Assembly (NCBI GenBank): GCA_018830485.1
Contig: JAHJRQ010000016.1
Location: 53,348 to 117,347, forward strand
DNA: 64,000 nucleotides
DNA from: Pseudomonadota bacterium
Lineage (GTDB): Bacteria; Desulfobacterota; Desulfobulbia; Desulfobulbales; Desulfurivibrionaceae
Direction of reading: 5' to 3'
How positions within the stretch are numbered: position 1 is the stretch's first letter; the number at the start of each line of letters is the position of its first letter. Position numbers and translations under genes: made by a program. The notes beneath the pieces are model-generated. The model did not search any database. It had not been told where the DNA came from and saw nothing but the letters and a program-made list of their open reading frames with translations. Positions 10,477 to 17,878 of the stretch are shown here, piece by piece.

Positions 10477-10562
10477 TGATTCCTCCTTGTGGTCATGTGG
10501 CCCTTGCTTTTTGCGTTTCGTGCGAAGAGCAAGGAGGTATGTGGGAAAATAATAAAAAAACA
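10477..10562 (-). promoter_or_regulatory. rpsF leader with two mutually exclusive hairpins
   Basis: In the mRNA sense CCTCCTTG (10537-10530) is an exact complement of the rpsF ribosome site CAAGGAGG (10489-10482). The overlapping CCTTGCT (10534-10528) is an exact complement of AGCAAGG (10508-10502). The two helices share bases, so only one can form: the first hides the ribosome site and the second frees it. S6:S18 leader autoregulation is known in other bacteria; whether this is the same motif is inference. Confidence 0.5.
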
Positions 10563-10569
10563 ATCGCGA

Positions 10570-10598
10570 TTGATAGCAACTAACCGTTTGTTTGTCAA
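10570..10598 (-). promoter_or_regulatory. sigma-70-like promoter of the rpsF operon
   Basis: On the minus strand TTGACA (10598-10593) and TATCAA (10575-10570) are separated by 17 bases. It overlaps the last codon of mazG and would start the transcript near 10563, just ahead of the rpsF leader. Confidence 0.7.
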
Positions 10599-11404
10599 TC
10601 GTTTTCTGGCGATGATCGGGGTTCTGTTTTGTTCCGCTGCCAGGCATCCAGGAGCGCATCGGGGGCAAGATCGGCAAACCGTTTGCCTTGGTCAAGCATC
10701 TTTTTTTCAAGGGAGAGGAAGCGGGTTGTGAACTTGTTTGTCGCATCATGCAGGGCTTCTTCCCCGTCGATATCGGCTTTTCTTGCCACAACCGCAAGGG
10801 CGAAGAGCAGGTCGCCAAGCTCTTCCCGGATCTGTTCGCGATTCCCTGTTGATAATGCCTCCCGCAGTTCCTGGAATTCCTCGCCGGCCTTGCCCAAGGC
10901 GCCGGAAAGATTGGGCCAGTCGAAGCCCTCCCGGGCGACCCGGTCTGCCACTCGTTGCGCCCTGCGCAGGGCGGGCAGGCTTTTGGGAATGGAAGCCAGG
11001 GTGTGCCTGGGTTGTTCTTTTCGTGCGTTTTCCCGGCTCTTTATCGACTGCCACTGCCGGTGCAGATCCTGCTCGGTTTCCACGGTTTGATTGTCGAAAA
11101 CATGGGGGTGGCGGCGGATCATCTTGGCGGTGATGGAGTCGATGACGTCAAAAAGGGTGAAGAGGTTTTTTTCCTGGTAAAGATTATTGAGGAAGATGAC
11201 CTGGAACAGGAGATCCCCGAGTTCCTCGCAGATGTGGCTGGGATTATCGTCGTTGATTGCCTCAAGGAGTTCATGGGTTTCCTCGACGAGATACTGTTTG
11301 AAGGTCTGGGGGGTCTGCTTCCGGTCCCAGGGGCAGCCATCCGGCGCCCTGAGCCGGGTGACAATTTCGAGGAGGGCAAGAAATTTTTCCGCGGTGCGCG
11401 TCAT
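10595..11404 (-). CDS. mazG: nucleoside triphosphate pyrophosphohydrolase MazG
   Basis: House-cleaning enzyme that splits NTPs to NMP and pyrophosphate. The 269-residue product has two MazG domains. The first shows GCPWDRKQTPQTFKQYLVEE, THELLEAI and EELGDLLFQVIF (ExxE-ExxD metal ligands). The second shows EEFQELREAL and REELGDLLFALAVV. This tandem layout is that of the E. coli enzyme and not of the short phage forms. It lies upstream of rpsF on the same strand, but rpsF has its own promoter overlapping the mazG stop. Confidence 0.95.
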   Translation of the reverse strand: MTRTAEKFLALLEIVTRLRAPDGCPWDRKQTPQTFKQYLVEETHELLEAINDDNPSHICEELGDLLFQVIFLNNLYQEKNLFTLFDVIDSITAKMIRRHPHVFDNQTVETEQDLHRQWQSIKSRENARKEQPRHTLASIPKSLPALRRAQRVADRVAREGFDWPNLSGALGKAGEEFQELREALSTGNREQIREELGDLLFALAVVARKADIDGEEALHDATNKFTTRFLSLEKKMLDQGKRFADLAPDALLDAWQRNKTEPRSSPEND

Positions 11405-11685
11405 GGGTCTGCCTGTGCTTGGATTATTGGGAAGGCAAGGGGGTCCACACCCGCATCAAGTGCGCTGTTTGCCCGAGCCATTCCAGGAATTATGGCGTGC
11501 CGGCGGGGGTGTTTGCTCCAGCCGGCAGATCACCAAGAGGTTTTTATATACCAGTTTGCCGGGGGAAAGAGAAGACGTCGGTGGCTGAATTCCCGGTATG
11601 TAATAAGTGATGCAGGGAAGATGGTGTTTGCCCGGGGAATATACCGCTTGCCGGCCATTGTAAAAAAACATCTGTCTGCTACGGC
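11405..11685. other. intergenic region upstream of the AP2 gene
   Basis: This stretch between the divergent mazG and AP2 genes contains only short frames with no homology that I can see. It is richer in A and T toward its right end, where the AP2 promoter lies. Confidence 0.5.
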
Positions 11686-11714
11686 TTGCAAAAAATATGT
11701 TAATTGGATATAGA
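11686..11714 (+). promoter_or_regulatory. sigma-70-like promoter of the AP2 gene
   Basis: TTGCAA (11686-11691) and TATAGA (11709-11714) are separated by 17 bases. Transcription from here would give a leader of about 145 bases ahead of the AP2 gene. Confidence 0.5.
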
Positions 11715-11785
11715 TAAATGCCTTATTGAAGGATCCTGCTGTTTCCTTGGTCTTATCAAGACATCTGTAAAAAAAAGAGTAATTG

Positions 11786-11851
11786 GCGCAGGGGGGGCCA
11801 TGTTGCCGATGGAAACATTGGGCATGGTATTCAGTGGTTTTGAACCTGTGC
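11786..11851 (+). promoter_or_regulatory. predicted three-way-junction RNA in the AP2-gene leader
   Basis: A closing helix pairs GCGCAGG (11786-11792) with CCTGTGC (11845-11851). Inside, CCATG/CATGG and CCGATG/CATTGG stack around a GAAA tetraloop (11798-11827). A small TTCA/TGAA hairpin (11830-11844) completes a junction. The ribosome site GAGGTGAG follows at once, before ATG 11865. I do not match it to a riboswitch class: it has the size and GNRA loop of a c-di-GMP-I aptamer but not its conserved GGGACGCAAAG core. Function is unknown. Confidence 0.45.
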
Positions 11852-11864
11852 GAGGTGAGCGGTT

Positions 11865-12293
11865 ATGGCAAAGAAGGTTATGCTTGAAAAACACAAGGAT
11901 GTGGCGCGGATAGACCAGGAGGACAAACGCACCCACGGCTGGTATGTGCGGGTTCGTTTTCAGGGGACAACGCATTCCAAGTTTTTTTCCGACGGCAAAT
12001 GCGGCGGGCGTTACTCAAGCCTGCTTGCCGCCCTTACCTGGCGAGACACCATGGAAAAAAAGCTGGGGAAAGTCCGGACCGACAAACATCTTGTCACGGT
12101 GAGCAACACCACCACCGGGGTTGTCGGCGTGCGGTTTAACGAGAAGCTGAACCGCTATGAGGTGAGCTGGGTAAATCGTGTTGGCAAGCAGGGGAAAACC
12201 TCGGTTTCCGTGAATAAAAACGGAAAGGAAAGAGCGTTCCAGATCGCCTGCGAGATACGAAAGGCCAAGGAGGCTGAGAGGCTCAGCGCCTAG
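11865..12293 (+). CDS. AP2-domain-like DNA-binding protein
   Basis: A 142-residue basic protein. Its second half (about residues 75-140) resembles a bacterial AP2 domain: TTGVVGVRFNEKLNRYEVSW followed by strands (GKQGKTSVSVNKNGKERAF) and an amphipathic helix (QIACEIRKAKEAE). The first half (GWYVRVRFQGTTHSKFFSD) looks like a diverged second copy of the same fold. Bacterial AP2 domains are often fused to HNH homing endonucleases, but no HNH motif is present. It is a lone plus-strand gene between minus-strand operons, with a folded leader and a GAGGTGAG ribosome site. Target DNA and role are unknown. Confidence 0.65.
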   Translation: MAKKVMLEKHKDVARIDQEDKRTHGWYVRVRFQGTTHSKFFSDGKCGGRYSSLLAALTWRDTMEKKLGKVRTDKHLVTVSNTTTGVVGVRFNEKLNRYEVSWVNRVGKQGKTSVSVNKNGKERAFQIACEIRKAKEAERLSA

Positions 12294-12334
12294 CGGGTTT
12301 CCCTTGTGCGCGTCTCGCGCCTGTGGGATTCTTT

Positions 12335-13009
12335 TTAAGATTCAGGACCGCGGTCCAGCAACGGGCAGAGCTCAAGGGGCACGGAAAGCAAGGCCTGGGC
12401 GCCATTTTCCCTCAGTTCGCCCGCAGTGCGAAAACCCCAAAGCGCGCCAACGGCAAACATCCCGGCAGCACGGGCGGTCTGCATGTCGGTGTTGGTGTCG
12501 CCCAGATAGAGAAACTCTTGCGGCGCATGATGCAACAGGCTGGCGATGCGCAATGCCCCGGCCGGGTCGGGTTTTCGGGCGATTGTCTCCCGGGCTCCCG
12601 CAACTGCGGCAAACCGCCAGTTTGGCAGGAGTGTCTCGACAACCTTCCGGGTTAATGCGTCGGGCTTGTTGGACAGGATGGCCATCTCGATTCCCCGACT
12701 CATCAGCGCATCAAGCAGCTCGGCAATGCCTGGGTACGGCCGGGTCGTGTCCGCCCAGTGCATGCCGTATTCCCTCCGCATTTCCCGCACACACTCCTCA
12801 ATGGTCTCCGGTTGTCGAGCCTCGGCCGGCAGGGCGCGCCGGACCAGATTGGCGATCCCGTCTCCGACAAAATAACGGTAGGCCTGAATGGGATGGAGGG
12901 GAAGCCCTTGCCGGTTGAGGACGCGATTCATCGAATCCGCCAGGTCGGTGAGGCTGTCGACCAGGGTGCCGTCCAAATCAAAAAGCACGATATTTTTATG
13001 GTGGGGCAT
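12335..13009 (-). CDS. gph: HAD-family phosphatase, phosphoglycolate phosphatase-like
   Basis: Haloacid-dehalogenase phosphatase that probably removes phosphate from 2-phosphoglycolate. The nucleophile motif is DLDGTLVDS (Asp at residues 11 and 13), motif II is ILSNKP, motif III is the Lys in ARKPDP and motif IV is GDTNTDM. The helical cap lies between motifs I and II. At 224 residues it fits Gph. It starts 11 bases after the response-regulator stop, with no good ribosome site, which suggests translational coupling. Pyrophosphatase PpaX or another small-molecule HAD cannot be ruled out. Confidence 0.85.
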   Translation of the reverse strand: MPHHKNIVLFDLDGTLVDSLTDLADSMNRVLNRQGLPLHPIQAYRYFVGDGIANLVRRALPAEARQPETIEECVREMRREYGMHWADTTRPYPGIAELLDALMSRGIEMAILSNKPDALTRKVVETLLPNWRFAAVAGARETIARKPDPAGALRIASLLHHAPQEFLYLGDTNTDMQTARAAGMFAVGALWGFRTAGELRENGAQALLSVPLELCPLLDRGPES

Positions 13010-13020
13010 GGAGGGCGCGT

Positions 13021-13482
13021 TTATTTGGCCGGGCCGGACTTGGGTCCGGCCAATAAGCTGAGGATCCGCTGGCCAACCCCGAGTCTGGCCCTGAGAAGAG
13101 AGGGCTTGGCGGGTTTGACCAGGTAGTCGTCCGCCCCGCCTTCCAGGGCGAGAACCTGTTCCTCGATGGAACTGCGGGCGCTGAAGATGACCGTGTACAC
13201 ATAAGGCCCCTCCGCGCGCATGCGGATGCGCTGGCAGACCTGCATGCCGCTCAGGCCCGGGATGTTCCAGTCCAGAATGGCAAGGGTTATGGTGGTGTCG
13301 GTTTCAAGGGCGTTCCAGGCGGTGTCGCCGTTATCCGCCTCAATCGGTTCGTATCCCCATTTCACCAGAAAATTGTTCAACCCCTTGCGGACCACAGGGT
13401 TATCCTCTGCGACCAGGATTTTCTGGCGTTTTGGCGCCTTGGGGGTTTGGGCGGCCTCTTGTGGTGCTTCATTTGCATTCAT
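13021..13482 (-). CDS. single-domain response regulator
   Basis: A CheY-like receiver of 153 residues with no output domain. The acidic pair is E26-D27 (VAEDNP), the phosphoacceptor is Asp71 (AILDWNIPG), the conserved Ser is in VIFSARS and the conserved Lys is K123 (DDYLVKPAK). A short Pro/Gln/Ala-rich N-terminal extension precedes the domain. I use ATG 13482; a TTG at 13494 is an alternative. No histidine kinase is encoded nearby, so its partner lies elsewhere. It is likely co-transcribed with gph. Confidence 0.9.
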   Translation of the reverse strand: MNANEAPQEAAQTPKAPKRQKILVAEDNPVVRKGLNNFLVKWGYEPIEADNGDTAWNALETDTTITLAILDWNIPGLSGMQVCQRIRMRAEGPYVYTVIFSARSSIEEQVLALEGGADDYLVKPAKPSLLRARLGVGQRILSLLAGPKSGPAK

Positions 13483-13494
13483 GGGGATGCTCAA

Positions 13495-13845
13495 TCGGTG
13501 ACAGGGTTTGCCTTTGGGGGAAATCAGGTCTTCAGTGAATTGTTACATAAAACACGGGCGTGGGGCAAGACAAAACCTGTCCCGGGGATTGTTTGTTGTT
13601 TTTGTGTTGTGATATTGACAGGTTGCTTCCTCACGTGGAGCGAGGCAGGATTGTCTCTCCCCGTGCTTCTTTCCTCTTGACTCTCTCCCCTAATAGCACT
13701 ATTCTTTGCGAGTTTTATAATGTTGTCCTGCGTTGGGTGCTGATTTTAGGAAGTGAACATATTTTTTCTGATTCCAGGAATGTCGTTGTTCCGGGATCGG
13801 AACAGGATGTTTTTGGTTCATTAAAAAAATTTAAGGAGGATCACC
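13495..13845. other. intergenic region between response regulator and ppaC
   Basis: A region between divergent genes with no convincing reading frame. TATAAT at 13716-13721 could be the -10 element for ppaC, but the matching -35 is weak. A TTGACA near 13614 has no good -10 partner. AAGGAGGA just before 13846 is the ppaC ribosome site. Confidence 0.5.
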
Positions 13846-14775
13846 ATGTCTGTTTGTGTTGTTGGCCATTCAAATCCCGATACCGATTCCGTTGCCGCCG
13901 CCATTGCCTATGCCCATTATCTGAAAGCGACCGGCACCGACGCCGTTGCCTGCATGCAGATTGAGGCAGCCAAACTGAACCCCGAGAGCACCACCGTGCT
14001 CAAAAACTTCGGCCTGACCGCGCCCCAGACCATGATGGACGCTGCCGGCAAGAAGGTTGCCCTGGTCGATTTCAGTGATATCGGTCAGGCTCCGGCGAAC
14101 ATCAAGGACGCCGAGATCATCGCCATTGTCGATCATCACAAGATCGGCGACATCACCACCAACAATCCCATCGTTTTCAACGCCCAGCCGGTCGGCTGCA
14201 CCTGCACCGTGCTGTACGAGATGTTCAAGAACAACAATGTCGCCCTGCCCAAGGATATTGCCGGCGCCATGCTTTCCGCCATCCTGAGCGACACCGTGAA
14301 CTTCAAGTCCCCCACCTGCACCGATCCTGACAAGGCTGCTGTTGCCGCGCTGAAAGAGATCGCCGGCGTTGCCGACACCGATGCGCTCTTCATGGAGATG
14401 CTGAAGGCCAAGTCTTCCGTGGAAGGTGTTCCCATGAAGGATCTCGTTTTCCGCGACTACAAGGATTTCGACATGAACGGCAAGAAGGTCGGCATCGGAC
14501 AGATAGAGCTCGCTACCCTAGATCAGGTTTCAGGCATTCGCGCCGACCTGTACAAGGCCCTTGAGGATCTCAAGAAAGATGGCCGTCATTCCGTACTGTT
14601 CATGCTCACCGATGTTGTGAAAGAGGGCACCGACCTGCTGGTGGTTTCCGATGAGCCAGCGGTTATCGAGCAGGCTTTTGGCGGCAAAATCGCCAACAAC
14701 TCCATGTGGGTAGCCGGCATGATGAGCCGCAAGAAGCAGACCGTTCCGCCGTTGCAGAAGGTTTTCGGTTGCTGA
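13846..14775 (+). CDS. ppaC: manganese-dependent inorganic pyrophosphatase (family II)
   Basis: Hydrolyses pyrophosphate to phosphate and so drives biosynthesis and sulfate activation. The DHH-family metal ligands are visible: H8, D12 and D14 in VGHSNPDTDS, D75 in LVDFSD, D96-H97-H98 in IVDHHK and D149 in ILSDT. The C-terminal DHHA2 domain ends with the substrate-binding SRKKQ at 294-298. At 309 residues it is the short form without CBS or DRTGG domains. AAGGAGG precedes the ATG. A strong intrinsic terminator follows, so it is transcribed alone. Confidence 0.97.
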   Translation: MSVCVVGHSNPDTDSVAAAIAYAHYLKATGTDAVACMQIEAAKLNPESTTVLKNFGLTAPQTMMDAAGKKVALVDFSDIGQAPANIKDAEIIAIVDHHKIGDITTNNPIVFNAQPVGCTCTVLYEMFKNNNVALPKDIAGAMLSAILSDTVNFKSPTCTDPDKAAVAALKEIAGVADTDALFMEMLKAKSSVEGVPMKDLVFRDYKDFDMNGKKVGIGQIELATLDQVSGIRADLYKALEDLKKDGRHSVLFMLTDVVKEGTDLLVVSDEPAVIEQAFGGKIANNSMWVAGMMSRKKQTVPPLQKVFGC

Positions 14776-14810
14776 TGCGCTGAACATCCCCGGTTGTTGC
14801 GTATAAAAAA

Positions 14811-14842
14811 CCCCGAACGGAATTTCCGTTCGGGGTTTTTTT
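14811..14842 (+). terminator. intrinsic terminator of ppaC
   Basis: CCCCGAACGGAA pairs with TTCCGTTCGGGG around a one-base loop and is followed by seven T (14836-14842). It lies 36 bases after the ppaC stop. Confidence 0.95.
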
Positions 14843-15000
14843 GTGCGCCCGGCATGGGCGCACTCTTGTGGGCGGAAGTCCCACCGTAAGCTGATCACGG
14901 CGAACGAAGCGAAGCGCAACCGCATGCGGGCGACCTTGGGCATCGGGCCGGGCGCGACACAAACCCGATGACCGCAACTCGCCCTGCGCGTATCGAAGGG
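14843..15000 (+). mobile_element. remnant of a group II intron (5' domain I)
   Basis: Directly after the T-tract of the ppaC terminator the sequence reads GTGCGCCCGGCATGGGCGCA, which matches the GTGYG 5' end of bacterial group II introns. It continues with a GTGGGCGGAAGTCCCAC hairpin and CTGATCACGGCG, familiar from domain I. Only about 160 bases remain; no reverse transcriptase, domain V or 3' end is present before fliK. Insertion just downstream of intrinsic terminators is known for class C introns. The call is by pattern memory, not by a search. Confidence 0.55.
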
Positions 15001-15268
15001 TTTTCTCGTTTTTTCCGGCAGAATCGCAGCATTCTCCTCCTCCCCTCAAGCCGGGGGGAACCTTGTCATGCGGCCTTCCTTTTCATCTTCCGGCAATTCT
15101 TGCCCAACCCGCCTCCCTTGTTCCCTGGTCTGTTTTGCCTGGAGGAATTCTTTTCCTCTCTCGCGGTAACAGGGGTTCATTTTTGGGGAATTTCCTTGTC
15201 TCTTGAATTGATTTAAAGCGCTGTTTTCTCGTTATTATATTCATTTTCCTGATTGTGTTGTTTTGACA
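15001..15268. other. intergenic region before the hook operon
   Basis: No reading frame here looks coding and no repeat is obvious. The right end becomes A/T-rich ahead of the sigma-54 promoter. Confidence 0.5.
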
Positions 15269-15284
15269 TGGCACACCTTTTGCT
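15269..15284 (+). promoter_or_regulatory. sigma-54 promoter of the fliK-flgD-flgE operon
   Basis: TGGCAC, five bases, then TTGCT gives the -24 GG and -12 GC at the exact spacing of the sigma-54 (RpoN) consensus. The start site would fall near 15295, about 60 bases upstream of fliK. RpoN control of hook genes is standard in many flagellated proteobacteria. Confidence 0.85.
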
Positions 15285-15353
15285 TTGGTTGATTGACAAG
15301 CGAGCTCCATACATGCACGAAGGCAAGATCAATTTTATCAGCGAGGAGGTTCC

Positions 15354-17147
15354 GTGGACGCACTCATGATTCCCATTGTGCCGGCCCCCAAGTCCCAGAT
15401 ACCGGCGGCGGTGGAAGTGAAAACCCCCGCCGGCAAGAAAACCGGGTCGAACTTTTCCGACTACATGGAAAAAAAGATGGCCACCGAACGGAGGGGCAGA
15501 AGCAACCTCCTCGGCATGCAGAAAGCCAAGGCCGCCCTTGCCTCCGCCGCCGACCGGAAGGCGGATGCCGCTGCTTCGGCAAAAAAAGAAGGGTCTGAGG
15601 AAACAACAACCATGGCCGCTCTGTTGGGGATGTTTGTCCAGGATCTCCAGAAGAGTGCGGCCGATCAAAAAATGGGGCCTGGCGAGTGGAAGTTTCCGGT
15701 GCCTGATCCCGACCTTCTTCAGAAGATCGCCAAGCATGCGGGCATGAATGAAAGCCAGTTGACCGCGCTCATGGAAAAAATGAAGGGCCAGGACGGCACG
15801 TTGTCCCTGGTCGATTTTCTTGCTTCATTTTCCCGCCATTTTCAGGCCTTGCAGGAGGAAGTGCCCGTGACCGCGCCGGAAACGGATCTGCCGCTTCTCC
15901 AGAGCTTTCTTGAGCGTCTTGGCGTGCCGGTTCCCGAGGTGAGCAAGATCAGCGAGGCGTCGGTGCGGGGAGACAACACCTTTGATCTGCAAAAATTTCT
16001 TGCCGGCCTGCAGGGGTTGGCAGGAGAAGGAATTACCGATATCACCGCGGTTGAAGCGGCGGAATTGCAGGATCTCCTTGCCAACGCCGGTGTCTCCCAG
16101 CAGTTGCAACGCGCCCTGTTGCCCGAACGCTTGCCGGTTGTTGAAGGTCTGGTCGAATCCGGCCCGCCGGTAACCCTTACCCTGGCCCGGTTGAAAAACA
16201 TGCTGGAGCAGGCCATTGGCGAGGTGAAGGGTAACAGGCTGCAGGCGGACCCGATTTCCTTTCTTGCCGATCTGCAGGAGGTGTTGACCAGGTCCGGTTT
16301 TGAAACCAAGGGGCCGAGTCTTTCTTCCGCTGTCCAGGGGACGCTGGTTTCGGTTTTTGAAAAGCTCATGGAAAGCGTTGATCTTTCCAAGGTCAAGGTG
16401 CAGCCGGGAAATCCCAAGACGGATGCGGCTCTTGAAAAGAAGCTGGCCCGGGCCGAGGATCTTATGGCCACGGAAAATGTGGATGGTGCGCCGCTTCTTG
16501 ACGGGGAAGCCGCGGAGCTTTTTTCCGCCATGGGCAGGGACGGGCAGGGGGCGCAAAACGGTAAGAATGCCCTTGCCAGCGGTGAACTCTTTGTCGAAAG
16601 CAGCACCATTTTTCAAGCCGAGGCTGGTGTGGCTGCCAAGGGCGAGGCTGTTGGTCAGGCTGCTGTTTCAAGCCAGGCGGCACGGCCTTTCGTGCATGTC
16701 CCCAATATGCCCCACGGTCTCCAGCAGCAGAGTTTCACCCAGCTTTCCCAGGGGGTTTTACAGGGGCTGCGCAATCAGGAGCATCATCTGGTTCTCAAGC
16801 TCTACCCCAAGGAATTGGGCGAGGTCAAGGTGGAGATGACGGTGCGCGACAACCAGGTGGCTGTTTCCTTTGCCATGGAAAACTCCAGGGTGAAGGCGGT
16901 GCTTGAAAGCAACCTGGAGCAATTCAGGGAAAATATGGAAAAACAGGGGTTTGCCCTTGGCGAATGCATGGTGTCCTTGAACAAGGATAGCGACAGCAAT
17001 GAAGCCTGGCAGCAGTTCCAGGCTGCTTCGCTGGAAAAGGGAGTGGGGCAGCGGAGGACAACCCTGGCGGACCTGCCCGAGGATATTCTCTACCAGCAGG
17101 CGCAGCTCGGAACCGGCCGTGAAAACGGTGTTGATCTGTTTGCCTGA
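15354..17147 (+). CDS. fliK: flagellar hook-length control protein FliK
   Basis: Secreted ruler that sets hook length and switches the export gate to filament substrates. The 597-residue product has a low-complexity Ala/Lys/Glu-rich N-terminal half and a C-terminal Flg_hook domain near residues 470-555: LVLKLYPKELGEVKVEMTV, VSFAMENSRVKAVLESNLEQ and LREN-type helix ending GFALGECMVSLNKD. The GTG at 15354 lies four bases after GAGGAGG and is preferred over ATG 15366, which is too far from that site. It is first in the operon, with flgD 20 bases downstream. Confidence 0.9.
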   Translation: MDALMIPIVPAPKSQIPAAVEVKTPAGKKTGSNFSDYMEKKMATERRGRSNLLGMQKAKAALASAADRKADAAASAKKEGSEETTTMAALLGMFVQDLQKSAADQKMGPGEWKFPVPDPDLLQKIAKHAGMNESQLTALMEKMKGQDGTLSLVDFLASFSRHFQALQEEVPVTAPETDLPLLQSFLERLGVPVPEVSKISEASVRGDNTFDLQKFLAGLQGLAGEGITDITAVEAAELQDLLANAGVSQQLQRALLPERLPVVEGLVESGPPVTLTLARLKNMLEQAIGEVKGNRLQADPISFLADLQEVLTRSGFETKGPSLSSAVQGTLVSVFEKLMESVDLSKVKVQPGNPKTDAALEKKLARAEDLMATENVDGAPLLDGEAAELFSAMGRDGQGAQNGKNALASGELFVESSTIFQAEAGVAAKGEAVGQAAVSSQAARPFVHVPNMPHGLQQQSFTQLSQGVLQGLRNQEHHLVLKLYPKELGEVKVEMTVRDNQVAVSFAMENSRVKAVLESNLEQFRENMEKQGFALGECMVSLNKDSDSNEAWQQFQAASLEKGVGQRRTTLADLPEDILYQQAQLGTGRENGVDLFA

Positions 17148-17167
17148 AAACAAGAGAGGAAAAGAGC

Positions 17168-17836
17168 ATGACCAGCACAGCAAGCACCAGCGCAACCCTG
17201 CCGCTTCAGGACACCACGACCCTGTCCACCGTGGGCAAAAGCACCCTGGATCGTGATGATTTCATGACCCTGTTCATCACCCAGATGCAGCACCAGGATC
17301 CGCTGGAGCCCATGGACAGCACGGACATGGCCTCGCAGCTCGCCCAGTTTTCCAACATGGAAGCCACCATGAAGATGTCCGACAACCTGGAAAAACTGCT
17401 TGGCTACCAGGTGTCGCAGAACAATCTCCAGCTTCTGACCCTGATCGGCAAAGAGGTGCAGGGGGCTGGAAACACCATGGGCGTGGTGGAAGGCAAGGTT
17501 TCGACCACGCAATACACCCTGGCCGATGCCGCCGAATCCTGCAGAATTGAGATTTATGATTCGGCCGGCCGTATGGCGGACACCGTTGAGCTTGGCTATG
17601 CCGCCTCGGGCGTGCACGAGTTGACCTGGGATGCGACAACCCCCAGCGGGACCGTGGTCGCCGATGGTTTGTATACCTACAACGTGGTTGCCATCAATGC
17701 CTTGGGTCAGAAAGTCGATGTTGATTACCGTTCAACCGGGAAGGTCACCGGGGTGAATTTTGACGGCGCCACGGCCCAGGTAACCGTGGATAAAACGATA
17801 CCCATGAATGTGGCGGATATCTTGGTGGTGAAGTGA
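17168..17836 (+). CDS. flgD: flagellar hook assembly (cap) protein FlgD
   Basis: Scaffold that caps the growing hook and is needed for FlgE polymerisation. The conserved N-terminal region is present: LDRDDFMTLFITQMQHQDPL, then MDSTDMASQLAQFSNMEAT. The C-terminal half has the Tudor/FnIII-like region including IEIYDSAGRMADTVELGY and VVADGLYTYNVVA. Length (222 residues) is typical. AAGAGAGGAAAAGAGC precedes the ATG. It lies between fliK and flgE in one operon. Confidence 0.95.
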   Translation: MTSTASTSATLPLQDTTTLSTVGKSTLDRDDFMTLFITQMQHQDPLEPMDSTDMASQLAQFSNMEATMKMSDNLEKLLGYQVSQNNLQLLTLIGKEVQGAGNTMGVVEGKVSTTQYTLADAAESCRIEIYDSAGRMADTVELGYAASGVHELTWDATTPSGTVVADGLYTYNVVAINALGQKVDVDYRSTGKVTGVNFDGATAQVTVDKTIPMNVADILVVK

Positions 17837-17878
17837 GACCCATGAACAATACAGCACAAGAAAACAGGAGGTAGCATA

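Noticed and set aside
10477..10818. N-terminal extension of rpsF to 10818
   Set aside because: It runs antisense through mazG, has no S6 similarity, and ATG 10476 has an ideal ribosome site.
11786..11851. c-di-GMP-I riboswitch
   Set aside because: Size and tetraloop fit but the conserved core bases do not; reported only as an unassigned structure.
14968..15216. 82-residue frame upstream of fliK
   Set aside because: It begins in the intron remnant, has no ribosome site and no conserved features, and it ends before the sigma-54 promoter.
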